Assembly (NCBI GenBank): GCA_003254905.1
Contig: QANU01042043.1
Span: 62,001-126,000 of the forward strand
From: Nissolia schottii
Taxonomy: Eukaryota > Streptophyta > Magnoliopsida > Fabales > Fabaceae
Length of the DNA: 64,000 nucleotides
Direction: 5' to 3'
A program made the translations under genes and the position numbers. The notes beneath the pieces were generated by a model. That model was not told the DNA's origin. It made no database searches and saw only the letters and a program-made list of their open reading frames with translations. Below, one piece after another: positions 48,580 through 59,145 of the stretch (position 1 is the first letter of the stretch; each line of letters begins with the position of its first letter).

Positions 48580-51344
48580 TCTATGCAACTAGACGAGCTT
48601 TATATCTCTCGACATTACCCATAGAATCCCTTTTGATTTTAAATATTCATTTACAACCAATGAGTTTCACACCTTCAGGTTATTCTACGAGATCCCAAAC
48701 ATAATTGTCTTTCATAGACTTAATCTCATCCTTCATGGCATCAATCCACTTTTGAGAATTAGAACTTTGCATGGCTTGACAACAGTTGATTGGGTCATCT
48801 TTGGTTAAACCAATGTCATCCTCGTGTTCTTGGAGGTAAACAACATATTCATCCGAAATTGCACTTCTTCTTTCTCTAGTGGATCTTCTTAATGACACTT
48901 CTTGAGGTTGTTGAGCTTGCTCTATAGGTTGTATTTGAGGAGGATTCTCATTGTTGTCTTGTTTTATAATTGTGTGTTGAACAACAATAGTATGAAGACC
49001 TAATCATTATCAGTAATAGATTCCTCATAAAAAATAACATTCCTAATGTTTCCTTCCCCTCCAAACTTAACATCCTCAAGAAATCATGCAGTTCCCTTTT
49101 CAAAAATTGACCTTGATGTAGGTTTGTAAAACTTGTATCCCTATGAGCGTTCAACATAACCAACAAAATAACAACTAACTATCATTGAGTCCAATTTTCT
49201 TTTGTGCGGCCTATAAGATGGCGCCTCAATTGGACATCCCCAAATTTGTAAGTGCTTTATGCTAGGCCTTTTGCTAGTCCAAAGTTCATAAGGGGTTTTA
49301 TCAACTGCCTTGCTTGGTACCCTGTTAAGGATTAACACTGAGGTCTTTAAAGCTCTTCCCCAAAGTGAGTCAGGCAAGGAAGAATGACTGATCATACTTT
49401 TCACCATATCCTTAAGAGTCCAGTTCCTTTGTTCTGCAACACCATTCATGTTGGGTTTGCCCGGCATATGGTGTATTGCAGAATAATTCTACCCTCATCT
49501 AGGAAAAGCGCAAATGGTCCAGGACGTTGTTCTCTTGATCTATCATATCTTCCATAGTATTCACCACCATGTTCAGATTTGATAGCCTTAATTTTCTTTC
49601 CAAGTTAGAGTTCAACTTCAGGTTTGAAAGACTTAAAAACGTCCAAGGATTGAGACTTTTCATGAATTAGGTATAAGTACCCATAACGAGAGTAGTCATC
49701 TATGAACGTAATAAAATACTTGTTGCCTGTTTCATGAAGCAGGAGGGAATGGACCACATATATCAGTATGTATTAGTTCTAAGACATCCTTAGCTCTATT
49801 GGCACCTAATTTTCTTTCATTTGTTCTTTTTCCCTTAATTCACTCAATACAAACTTGCAAGTCTATTAAATGTAGGGGTTTCAAGAATTCCATCCACCAT
49901 AAGTCTCTGAATTCTCTGTTTAGAGATACGGCCTAAATGCTTATGCCATAATGAGACAGAATTCTCATTTAATTTTCACTTTGTACCTGTTGAGCTTGTT
50001 TGCAGTATTTCATTGCAAAATTTTAAATCAAGCTTATACAACATATCGATTAAAAGACCATAACCAAAATATTTGAATTTTGAAAACTTTATTATCTCCG
50101 AAAGAAAAATGATAACCTAACTTGTCCAAACGAGAAATAAAAACTAAATTCTTCCTAAACGACGGTACATAAAATGTCTCAAATAAATCCAAATATAATT
50201 TAGTCTTAAAACATAATTGAAAAGTTCCTACAACCTCTATTGCAACTTTATTGTCGTTTGCCACATAGATGAATCTTTCAGCATTAGTTTGTGGTCGATG
50301 CCATAGGCACCCTACATGGTAATACTTATGTAAGTAGTAACACCAGAATCCACCCACCAAGTATCCATAGGTGCAAAACTTAAATTAAGTTAAAAAAAAA
50401 ACAAAAAATCATACCCTTTTTTGCACGCCAAGCAACATATTTGGTACAATCCTTCTTCATGTGTCACATCTTCTTGCAGAAGAAACAAGTTAAGACCCCA
50501 TCCCATTTCTTTACCCCTTTTTGTTGAGAAGATGCAACCACAACAGCATCACGTTTTCTTTTACACTGAGATGAGAAGCCGCGTGAGCACTTTCGATCTT
50601 GTCACGCTGCAATATCTCTTCTTCTCGCACATAGTGAGATATAAGCTCATTTAAGGTCCAAGTGTACTTCAGAGTGTTATAACTCACTTTGAATTGCCCA
50701 AAGTGTGTAGGGAGAGAGATCAAAATAAAATGCACAAGTAAGTCCTAAGACAACTCTAACTTTAGTGCTTTCAATTTTGATGCAATGTGAGACATTTCCA
50801 TAATGTACTCCCTTATGTTCCCTTTGCCTTTATACCTCATGGAGACAAGTTTTGTCAAAAGGTTACTTGCCTTCGCCTTCTCATTCTTGGAAAAGAATTG
50901 CTCAACGTCCTTTAGAAACTTGTTAAAAATTTTATCCTCAGTAATAGAGCCTCAAAACGCTTCAGGAATGGAGTGCTTCATGATCATAATATTCATTCAG
51001 TTGGACCTCTCCCACTTCTCTATCTTAAACACATTTGCATTTTCCACAGCAGAAGTGGGTTTGTCCTCCTGGAAAGCAATGTCCACGTCCATACAACCAA
51101 AGACAATTTTCACGGTATCCTTCCAAACCTTAAAGTTTGTTACATTCAGCATAGGGATGCTGCTAACTTGAGCGGAAACATTAGTAGCCAAAGCCATAGC
51201 AACTGAATCTAGAACAAAAAACAAACAATTAGCGCTCAGACAACCTACGGGAAAATCCATATTTGAGATACCTAGAACAACATTAATTTTCAATCTTTGG
51301 ATAGAAAAATTAATTGTAAGTGGTACTCTTATTGTAGTAATCAA
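48580..51344 (-). pseudogene. Decayed Ty1/copia gag-pol, older element
   Basis: In minus-strand order there is gag (51344-50400, including MALATNVSAQVSSIPMLNVT and a CCHC-like knuckle near 50465). Next is a protease around 50370-50300 (WWVDSGVTTY, an Asp-Ser-Gly active site). Then comes an integrase end at 49467-49141 ([20 protein letters not shown]). Last is the start of reverse transcriptase at 48898-48590 (WIDAMKDEIKSMKDNYVWDL, then a diverged CKWIFKIK-like run). Frames are broken many times and the rest of RT and RNase H is missing. Its leader and 5' LTR continue beyond the young insertion (57423 onward). Element of TNT1/copia type; dead. Confidence 0.75.
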
Positions 51345-51647
51345 ATATGGTCAAAAAATCTTGTCAAATATTCAACCTTTCTTTGGACCGACTAAATATT
51401 CACATGAAAACACGGGAATTTGCAACCTACTTATTACCACATATATTTTTTATAAATTGGCCAAACAATAATTTTCGTTTAGGCTGATTAATACTAGCAA
51501 AATTAAATAGAAAATAAACTTAAGGTTTAATGTTTATTATTTAGACAAATAATAAACTTCCTTTGGGCTGTTTATTATCCGCATAAATAATAAGCATCAA
51601 TTAATTTTAAGTTTGATTATCCAAATATCCAATACACGGTCAACTCA
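51345..51647 (-). other. Leader of the older copia element, left part
   Basis: Non-coding AT-rich DNA between the old gag and the insertion point of the young element. It presumably continues at 57423. Confidence 0.5.
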
Positions 51648-51652
51648 TACTG
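51648..51652. repeat. Target-site duplication (TACTG), left copy
   Basis: It matches 57418-57422 exactly and abuts the LTR on each side. Five bp is the usual length for copia integration. Confidence 0.9.
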
Positions 51653-52036
51653 TATTGAAGCTCAAAATCATAGCTGAGAAAGTGGCAAGAAAGTGCCAGA
51701 AAGAGAGGGAAAGTGAGAGAGTAGAGATTGAAGCAATGCACAATTTGTAGAATTAGTTTTTCTAATTCTCATTGAGGAAGCATTCACCTTATATACAAGT
51801 GTGATTACAAACCGAAATTGAAATGAAATTACAGAATTGAAATTTACATTCATTTACATCTGCATTAATTTATAACTAACTTAACAGCTACACTACACTG
51901 CACGTGCTGTAATACTAACTAGCCTCAGCACACTACTCTTGCACTTGCACTTGATCAGCACTCGCACGCCTTGCTGCTTTGCTGCTTATGGTGCTGCTAG
52001 TTATATTGTTGTTCCTTTCTTTGACCCCTGTTCACA
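51653..52036 (-). repeat. 3' LTR of the intact copia element (384 bp)
   Basis: On the minus strand it runs from TGTGAACAGG to GCTTCAATA. I find no difference from the other LTR at 57034-57417. A polypurine tract (TTGAGGGGGGG on the minus strand, 52037-52047) lies directly upstream of it. Confidence 0.93.
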
Positions 52037-52043
52037 CCCCCCC

Positions 52044-55000
52044 TCAAGCTGTAGCATGAAAGTTGATCATGCTAAGCTTGCCAATTAAGTAATTAAACGG
52101 TCCTGGGGCCAAGGGCTTAGTGAAAATGTCAGCAACCTGATTCCTTGTTGGAATAGGATGCAGTTCAATAACCTTTTCCTGTACTTTATCCCGTACGACA
52201 TGGCAGTCAATTTCGATGTGTTTCGTCCTCTCGTGAAACACTGGATTTGCAGCTATGTATATAGCTGATTGGTTGTCACATGCAATTGGAACCGGGGATG
52301 AAACTTGAATGCCAAGGTCATGCAGCACAGCAATGAGCCACTGCACCTCACATGTGATCTGAGCCAAAGAGCGATACTCGGCCTCGGAGGATGAGCGCGC
52401 CACTGTGGTTTGTTTCTTACTTCTCCAAGACACCATGGCCTGGCCGAGCAAGCATACAAAACCAGATATAGATCTCCGAGTGTCAGGACAAGTGCCCCAA
52501 TCTGCATCTGCAAAACCAGTGAGGGACAGGTTGGATGTAGCAGAGAAAAATAACCCCTTTGCTGGTGCAGCCTTGAGGTATCTGAGTACACGGTGTGCTG
52601 CTAGAAGATGAGTCTCATTTGGGCAATCAAGAAATTGGCTAAGTCTTCCCACTGCATAGCTGATGTCTGGTCTTGTATGGGTGAGGTACAAGAGCTTGCC
52701 AATGAGTCTCCTATAAGCACTAACATCAACAGAGTCTGAAACGGGTTCCTTGGTGAGGCGTGAATGATAATCCATAGGAGTGGATACAGGCTTACAATCA
52801 AGGAAACCATGATCCTCTAGAAGATCCAAGCAATATTTTCTCTGATAAATGGCAATCCCTTTGGAGTTTCTTGCAACCTCCATTCCTAGAAAATACTTCA
52901 GATTCCCTAGGTCTTTGATTTTAAACAAATCATCAAGAAGCTTCTTGATTGCATTAATTTCTGCCATATCATTACCAGACAGAACCAAATCATCAACATA
53001 GACCAAGATGACAGTAACACCAACATCAGTGGTCTTAGTAAACAGGGAGTAATCTGACTTAGATTGTGCATAACCCGAACTGGTCAGAACATTCACCAAC
53101 TTAGCATTCCATTGCCTACTAGCCTGTTTTAGTCCATAAAGGGACTTTTGCAGTTTGCACACTAAACCAGAATCAGCACACAATCCAGGAGGCAGCTTCA
53201 TAAACACATCTTCATGTAAATCACCATGAAGAAAGGCAGTGTTAACATCTAGTTGTTGCAAAAACCAGCCTTTTGCTGCTGCTATGGCCAATAAAATTCT
53301 CAAAGTGGTCATCTTAACCACAGGGCTGAATGTTTCAGCATAATCAACTCCATAGGTTTGAGTGAACCCCTTTGCCACAAGTCTTGCTTTATGTCTCTCA
53401 ATGCTGCCATCTGAATTGTACTTGATTTTGAAGATCCATTTACATCCCACGGCCTTCTTTCCAGGAGGAAGGGCAGTAAGAATCCAAGTTTGGTTGTTTT
53501 CAAGTGCTGAGAGTTCAGCATTAATGGCCTCTTGCCAACATTGTTCTTTCACAGCTTCCTCATAGTTCCTAGGCTCAGTGTTTGAGGATATGGTGAGGGA
53601 AAAATTTCTGTGATGTGAACTCAATGATGAGTAGGATAAACACTGAGATATAGGATGCCTTGCTGAAGAAGTATGGTCATTACCACTTGCAGAATTAATC
53701 AACATACAATGGTAGTCCTTTAGGTAATTTGGTGGCCTTTTTGGTCTAGAGGAGGTTCTGGTTTGTTGTATGTTCTGTGAAGGTGTGGTTGTGGTGGTGC
53801 ATGCAGGAGGTAATGAAATGGATGATGATATGTCTTCTTGATGCCGGTGCTGTGTCTCCTGATGTGCATATGCAGGGTTATCAGGTGCATGGGACTGTGT
53901 TTGAGGAAGCTGTTGATGGTGCTGGTGTGTAGAGTTGGAAATAAATGGATTATCAAAAGAAATGAATGGATCATCAAAAGGGGTGAAGGCTTGATGCAAT
54001 GCATGAGATGAATTAGGTTGCTGTGCACTATGAGATGTTGAATGATGCATGTCAGTATATGGAAACACATTTTCATACAAAATCACATTCCTTGAAATGA
54101 ATATTTCCCTAGTATTCAGGTCAATCAAAACATATCCCTTGGTGCCATTTTTATATCCTAGGAATACACATTTTCTAGCCCGAGGCTCAAGTTTGGTCCT
54201 ATGAGCCTGCAATGTTGAGGCATAAGCCAAGCAACCAAACACTTTAAGATCCTGAATTTGTGGTAGAGTGTTGTGTAACACTTCAAATGGGGTTTTATTC
54301 TTGATTAGCTTGCTGGGCTGCCTATTGATGAGGTGGACAGCATGTCCAATGGCAAACTGCCAGAAACAGGTAGGCAGAGATGAGTGAAATATGAGGGCTC
54401 TAGCAACATTCAAAATGTGTTGATGTTTTCTCTCAACAATGCCATTTTGTTGAGGGGTCTCTACACAACTTGTTTGATGAGTTATACCCTTTGAATTAAA
54501 GTATTTGGTTTGTTTAAACTCAGCCCCATTATCAGTTCTTATTATCTTTATCTTAGTGTCAAATTGATTTTCAGCATAAGACACAAAATCTTGCAAAAGC
54601 TGTGATGCCTCAGATTTTTGTTTCATGAAATATACCCAAGTGTGCCTAGTGTAGTCATCCACAACAGTCAAAAAATATCTGTGACCCCCAGTAGACACAG
54701 TAGCTAAAGGGCCCCATATGTCCATGTGCACCAATTCAAAAGCAAGGACAGTACTAGTTGAACTCAACGAAAAGGGCAATTTTCTTTGTTTAGCCAAATG
54801 GCATGAATCACATGGTTTAACATTGTCATTACAATTGATAAATGGGAATTGACTGTGCAGTACATGTATTTTATCTTGTGATGGATGTCCCAACCTAAAG
54901 TGCCACAATGGGAATGTGGATGCTTCTAAATGTGTAATGTTGTTTGCTGCTGTCCTAACTCCTAAATGCTTGCTGCTATCTACTGGCCAATGCTTATTGC

Positions 55001-56660
55001 AGTTTATTGGCAGTGGTTTAAAATGGCTGCTGGGTTGAGGACCACACATTGTATATAGACCTTTCTCCAAGTTAGCTATACCAATCTTCTTCAAGCAAGG
55101 ATCCTGTATAATGCAGCATTTGTCACTAATCAGTATTGAGCATTTCAGGTCCGTGATTAGTTTTGAAGCAGAGATTAGGTTAAATGTAAAGCTTGGTATA
55201 TAGAGTACTTTGGTTAGGTATAGTTCATTAGAAAATATCACAGTTCCTGAAATAGTGGCCTTTGTGACAGTTCCATCAGGTAATTTAACATGTATTGGTT
55301 TGATTGTGTGATATGTATGAAAGAAATTGAGTGAGTAGCACACATGGTCAGTTGCACCAGTGTCTACTACCCAATTTTCAGGTTTGGTAACTAAGGAGAG
55401 GGCCATACCTGATGGATTTGATGCAGGTAATGTGGTTAATTGGTTTACACTATGAGGAACATGTGAAGAATAATGTTTCAAGAGAGCCAGTAACCCTTTT
55501 CTCTCCTCTTGAGTAAAGGCCAAATCAGTTGTATTCTCCTTCCCACCATCCTGAATCAGACCTTCAGTATGGTTGCTGTCATCAAGTTCAGCTTCAGCAG
55601 GAGTAGCAGTGGCAGTGACATTATTTGCTACTCTTTCTCTATACTCCTTGAGCAGATGAGGATATTTCTTAAAGCACCTATCGATTGGATGCCCTACCTT
55701 GCTGCAAAAGCTGCAGGTGATGTTTGGATCATAAGAAGTCTTACTGTTATTACTGCCTCTGCCACCAGAGCTGTTTCTGCCACCTGAACCTCTTCCACCT
55801 CTGCCTCTGCCTCTTCCTCTTCCAGCAGTGACAGAGCCAGAGTTCAAACTAGTGGCCTGAGCTGAATTATGAGTTGTGCTGCTGAAGAATGCCTTGGATT
55901 CCAGGCTTCCATTTAGCTGTCTTTCCTGCTGCATTAGAAGTGAGAAGGCTGCTGAAATGTCAGGCATAGGCTTCATTAGCATGAGCTGTGACCTGACATT
56001 GGAGTATTGCTCATTAAGTCCACGCATAAATCGTACTACATAGTCCTCCTTCCTATAATTCCTGACAGTTTGCATACAGCAAGTGCACCTATCTGCACAT
56101 GAACAACTAGGAATTGGCCTGAAATTCTCTAGTTCTTCCCAAATTGATTTCAACTTGGTAAAATAAGCTGTAATAGTCATTTCCCCTTGTCTTATGGCAA
56201 ACAATTCTTCTTGTAACTCAGCAATCCGAAATATGTCACCATCAAAGTATCTATGTCTTAAATCTGTCCACAACTCAGCAGCATTCTCTATCCACATGAC
56301 CGATTTCAAAATTTCTGGACTCAATGATTGGTGAATCCATGATATAACAAATGTATTACACTTATCCCAGGCAAAAAACAAATCGCTTGCTTCTTCAGGT
56401 TGTTTTAATGATCCATCAATAAATGCTATCTTATTTTTTGATTTTAGAGCCATTCTCATAGATCTAGACCAAGTGTGATAGTTCAGATCTGTTAGAGTAA
56501 GTGATATTAAGGCAGAACCTGGATTTTCTCCTGGATGCATGAAGTAAGGGCTCTTGATGTCAGCCATGACATTGTAGCCATTGCTGTTGTTGTTTCCATT
56601 GTTAGTTGCTTGATCAGATCTTCCACCCTCAGCAGATGAAGTGATGATTGGATTGTCCAT
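52044..56660 (-). CDS. Copia gag-pol polyprotein, intact
   Basis: A single frame of 1538 aa starts at the first ATG (56660, MDNPIITSS); the frame is open 18 bases further upstream without an ATG. Domains in order are gag (YHTWSRSMRMALKSK) and a CCHC knuckle at about 316 (CSFCSKVGHPIDRC). Protease has VDTGATDH at about 433. Integrase has an HHCC zinc region (HFRLGHP, CDSCHLAK) and catalytic core with IRTDNGAEF near 710. Reverse transcriptase has KARLVAKGF, LDVNTAFLHG and YVDD near 1221. RNase H has FADADWG near 1385 and SSSEAEYRSL. All key acidic residues I can identify are present and there is no stop or frameshift, so the protein could be functional. Copia makes Gag and Pol from one frame and cuts them by its own protease. 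Confidence 0.95.
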   Translation of the reverse strand: MDNPIITSSAEGGRSDQATNNGNNNSNGYNVMADIKSPYFMHPGENPGSALISLTLTDLNYHTWSRSMRMALKSKNKIAFIDGSLKQPEEASDLFFAWDKCNTFVISWIHQSLSPEILKSVMWIENAAELWTDLRHRYFDGDIFRIAELQEELFAIRQGEMTITAYFTKLKSIWEELENFRPIPSCSCADRCTCCMQTVRNYRKEDYVVRFMRGLNEQYSNVRSQLMLMKPMPDISAAFSLLMQQERQLNGSLESKAFFSSTTHNSAQATSLNSGSVTAGRGRGRGRGGRGSGGRNSSGGRGSNNSKTSYDPNITCSFCSKVGHPIDRCFKKYPHLLKEYRERVANNVTATATPAEAELDDSNHTEGLIQDGGKENTTDLAFTQEERKGLLALLKHYSSHVPHSVNQLTTLPASNPSGMALSLVTKPENWVVDTGATDHVCYSLNFFHTYHTIKPIHVKLPDGTVTKATISGTVIFSNELYLTKVLYIPSFTFNLISASKLITDLKCSILISDKCCIIQDPCLKKIGIANLEKGLYTMCGPQPSSHFKPLPINCNKHWPVDSSKHLGVRTAANNITHLEASTFPLWHFRLGHPSQDKIHVLHSQFPFINCNDNVKPCDSCHLAKQRKLPFSLSSTSTVLAFELVHMDIWGPLATVSTGGHRYFLTVVDDYTRHTWVYFMKQKSEASQLLQDFVSYAENQFDTKIKIIRTDNGAEFKQTKYFNSKGITHQTSCVETPQQNGIVERKHQHILNVARALIFHSSLPTCFWQFAIGHAVHLINRQPSKLIKNKTPFEVLHNTLPQIQDLKVFGCLAYASTLQAHRTKLEPRARKCVFLGYKNGTKGYVLIDLNTREIFISRNVILYENVFPYTDMHHSTSHSAQQPNSSHALHQAFTPFDDPFISFDNPFISNSTHQHHQQLPQTQSHAPDNPAYAHQETQHRHQEDISSSISLPPACTTTTTPSQNIQQTRTSSRPKRPPNYLKDYHCMLINSASGNDHTSSARHPISQCLSYSSLSSHHRNFSLTISSNTEPRNYEEAVKEQCWQEAINAELSALENNQTWILTALPPGKKAVGCKWIFKIKYNSDGSIERHKARLVAKGFTQTYGVDYAETFSPVVKMTTLRILLAIAAAKGWFLQQLDVNTAFLHGDLHEDVFMKLPPGLCADSGLVCKLQKSLYGLKQASRQWNAKLVNVLTSSGYAQSKSDYSLFTKTTDVGVTVILVYVDDLVLSGNDMAEINAIKKLLDDLFKIKDLGNLKYFLGMEVARNSKGIAIYQRKYCLDLLEDHGFLDCKPVSTPMDYHSRLTKEPVSDSVDVSAYRRLIGKLLYLTHTRPDISYAVGRLSQFLDCPNETHLLAAHRVLRYLKAAPAKGLFFSATSNLSLTGFADADWGTCPDTRRSISGFVCLLGQAMVSWRSKKQTTVARSSSEAEYRSLAQITCEVQWLIAVLHDLGIQVSSPVPIACDNQSAIYIAANPVFHERTKHIEIDCHVVRDKVQEKVIELHPIPTRNQVADIFTKPLAPGPFNYLIGKLSMINFHATA

Positions 56661-57033
56661 GGATTTGAACCAAACCAAACCGTTCTGAGACTGAGTTCAA
56701 ATTGTGCTGTTTACCAAAACCTGCTCTGCAAGCTATTTAGGAACCTCAAGGAAAAGCTCGCTGAATGCAAGTTTCCGAGGCTCATCAATAGTAATGGCTC
56801 AAACGCTTTTGAATTCTCAAGAATTCCTGCAATTCAATGTGAAATTGACAGGACTTCGAGAACACGGTGCTTTGAGTTGCAGATCTGAGAGATGCAGGTT
56901 TGATAATGAGAAAATGCGAAGATGCTCAAACGAGCTTGAATCATTGTGCAATTAGATGTATGAATGCAGATGCGTTCTGCAAGACAGAACTCCAATGGCG
57001 CAGCAGAGCTTCAAATCTGAAGCTCTGATACCA
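56661..57033 (-). other. Copia leader with primer-binding site
   Basis: Untranslated region between gag-pol and the 5' LTR. TGGTATCAGAGC (minus strand, 57033-57022) starts immediately next to the LTR. The small + frame at 56704-56955 is a shadow. Confidence 0.8.
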
Positions 57034-57417
57034 TATTGAAGCTCAAAATCATAGCTGAGAAAGTGGCAAGAAAGTGCCAGAAAGAGAGGGAAAGTGAGAG
57101 AGTAGAGATTGAAGCAATGCACAATTTGTAGAATTAGTTTTTCTAATTCTCATTGAGGAAGCATTCACCTTATATACAAGTGTGATTACAAACCGAAATT
57201 GAAATGAAATTACAGAATTGAAATTTACATTCATTTACATCTGCATTAATTTATAACTAACTTAACAGCTACACTACACTGCACGTGCTGTAATACTAAC
57301 TAGCCTCAGCACACTACTCTTGCACTTGCACTTGATCAGCACTCGCACGCCTTGCTGCTTTGCTGCTTATGGTGCTGCTAGTTATATTGTTGTTCCTTTC
57401 TTTGACCCCTGTTCACA
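57034..57417 (-). repeat. 5' LTR of the intact copia element (384 bp)
   Basis: This is the promoter-bearing LTR (element is on the minus strand). Inside, 'cttatatacaag' (57169-57180) contains a TATA-like sequence. The right target duplication TACTG follows at 57418-57422. Confidence 0.9.
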
Positions 57418-57422
57418 TACTG

Positions 57423-58095
57423 TATCCATAAGAAGACAAAAAAAGGAATGTACAATATGGTTTTAACGAAAATTCTGGGATGAGAATCTAAAAACTAGCA
57501 CTACATATACAAAATAAAAGCTAAACAAACGATGAGGAACTCAATCGGATATAATAAGGCACATCCCTCTTCAACACTATCATACATACATAATAAGTCA
57601 CGAATCCAACTTGCAAGTCAGTGCATCAATTGATTATCATACTGACAATTAGTGACATGACACAATTATCACCAAATCACCAAATACATATAAGCATGAA
57701 CATGGTCGGCTAGTATATGTATGATCAATTCAATATAATAAACATGCATAAACAGAAACACGTAATCATCCATATAAAGCCCAAAAGAAAAGATTTTAAC
57801 TTATAAGAGCAAAATGACCTCTGTATCAATAATTGGCATTGCTGCATCTTTTGATAATAAAGAAAATATGGTAGAATTAATATAAATATATATAAATCAG
57901 ATGGGAAACAGGAGGAATTTCTGAATCCTTATACTCGAAAACCAAAAGGGGGAAGAACATATGTCAAATTCATTTATGAAACGTGAAACCAATACGATAA
58001 ATAGGATCCGATTTACAATTAACTCGAAAGCCGAATAAAAAAACATACATCAATTAGTTTCCAATGATTCAATAATGGATGGCTCTGATATCATT
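57423..58095 (-). other. Leader of the older copia element, right part
   Basis: Non-coding. At 58081-58093 the minus strand reads TGATATCAGAGCC, a one-base variant of the initiator-tRNA-Met primer site TGGTATCAGAGCC. That marks the 5' end of the old element's internal region. Confidence 0.55.
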
Positions 58096-58371
58096 GGCTG
58101 GAATTTGTGTCCTTGTAATCCTAGGACCATCCATGATTGAAAAACATTGGGGAAATAACCATAAGCTAAAGCTTACCTGAATCCATAAGATCAATTGATG
58201 TTTTAAATGTGGGGTTTTTGGTCTTCTTCAACCAAAATCTATGAATTCTTATTAGGGCTTGAGTGCAACTCGGGCAAGGAGACTGTAGGTGATTTTTGGT
58301 GTATTGGGGACCAAAACCCTCCTTAGCTATTTATAATTAGCGGTGATTTCCATAAAACTCTAAAAGCCCAA
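58096..58371 (-). repeat. Probable 5' LTR of the older copia element
   Basis: It lies directly beyond the primer site. On the minus strand it would start TGTTGGGCTTTTAG at about 58371 and contains TATAAATAGC at about 58334. No matching 3' LTR is seen near 48.2 kb, where the old element is truncated, so the outer border is tentative. Confidence 0.45.
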
Positions 58372-58413
58372 CAAAAAATAGGCGGGACGAGTATTATTCA
58401 TTTCGGGTCCACT

Positions 58414-58740
58414 CTAGTCTTCGAACGATCCTGGCAGAATAATTCTTTGACTTCTTGTAGCAACATCTATTTTTGGTAATCCCTTATATTTTTCCACTCT
58501 CAATTTTGATTGGTTGTATTTTAAGAATCTCAACCATTCAGATTCAGCCATTCTAAATGCATCAACCACGAATTTTTGGTAAAGTTTTCTTGAAAGGAGA
58601 ATTAGAGGAGATTCATGTTCTCTATCTTGTATTCGATGTGTGAATAACTCTTTCATGGATACACTCTTCATGTCATCAGAAGTTTGGCTCGATGATGGTC
58701 TAGAGGTAGAAATATCTGGCCTAAATCCATCTTCTCATAA
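58414..58740 (-). pseudogene. Helitron Rep/helicase N-domain fragment
   Basis: The minus strand encodes HRIQDREHESPLILLSRKLY followed by QKFVVDAFRMAESEWLRFLK, a YNQSKLRVEKYKGL segment and RIILPGSFED. This follows the conserved Helitron-like N-terminal block of plant Helitron RepHel proteins ('LLLSGRLFQQFIVDAY..IE..RL.F', '..QKKLR...Y.GL', 'GKRIILPSSFTG'). Only about 85 residues remain and the frame stops where the family continues. The catalytic Rep and helicase parts are absent. Confidence 0.65.
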
Positions 58741-58854
58741 GGAAAAAAAGCAATGGATATTGTAACGCTAGATACGTAGGATGAAGGGCATCAACTCTCT
58801 ATAGTGATCTTGTCTGTGTCTCAAGAATGATGTCTCTTTCTTCACTTAAAACAT

Positions 58855-59145
58855 TGTAACGATTAGGAATGGGCTATATGCCCAATAACCCAATTTGTCC
58901 AATTGGGGGAGTCTAGACTAGTATAAATAGGAGATATGAATTGTAAAGGGATATGGAAAATTTGTATTGGCTAATCCTACTTCCCTCTCTTAGGATTTCT
59001 TTCTCTTAGTCATCTCCTTCCTTAGGAAGGATTTTCCATCTCTATCCATTTCATTGTAATTCCAAACACCACAAATGCATAAAATACCACAATTATTTCT
59101 ATTATTTCCATAATTCAATCCATTACAAATCCACTTCATTACAAA
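58855..59145 (+). repeat. Probable LTR of a Ty3/gypsy element
   Basis: It begins TGTAACGATTAGG, has TATAAATAGG at 58922, a T/C-rich transcribed part, and ends before TGGTGCTTTCATTG (59146), a sequence often found right after plant gypsy LTRs as primer-binding site. The gag start follows at once. The left border is uncertain because no second LTR is visible. Confidence 0.5.

Larger units (their letters stand above)
51653..57417 (-). mobile_element. Complete, young Ty1/copia retrotransposon (5765 bp)
   Basis: It has two equal 384-bp LTRs, a TACTG target duplication and a primer-binding site TGGTATCAGAGC on the minus strand directly after the 5' LTR (57033-57022), complementary to initiator tRNA-Met as is usual for copia. 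It also has a polypurine tract and one uninterrupted gag-pol frame. LTRs are identical at integration, so the lack of visible differences means a recent insertion. It interrupts the leader of an older copia element and lies about 4.5 kb upstream of EDS1. Confidence 0.93.

Noticed and set aside
58970-59140. CRISPR-like or tandem array
   Set aside because: The repeated 'cattacaaat' and 'ccttcc' words are short, irregular and typical of a plant LTR; no repeat-spacer structure anywhere in the window.
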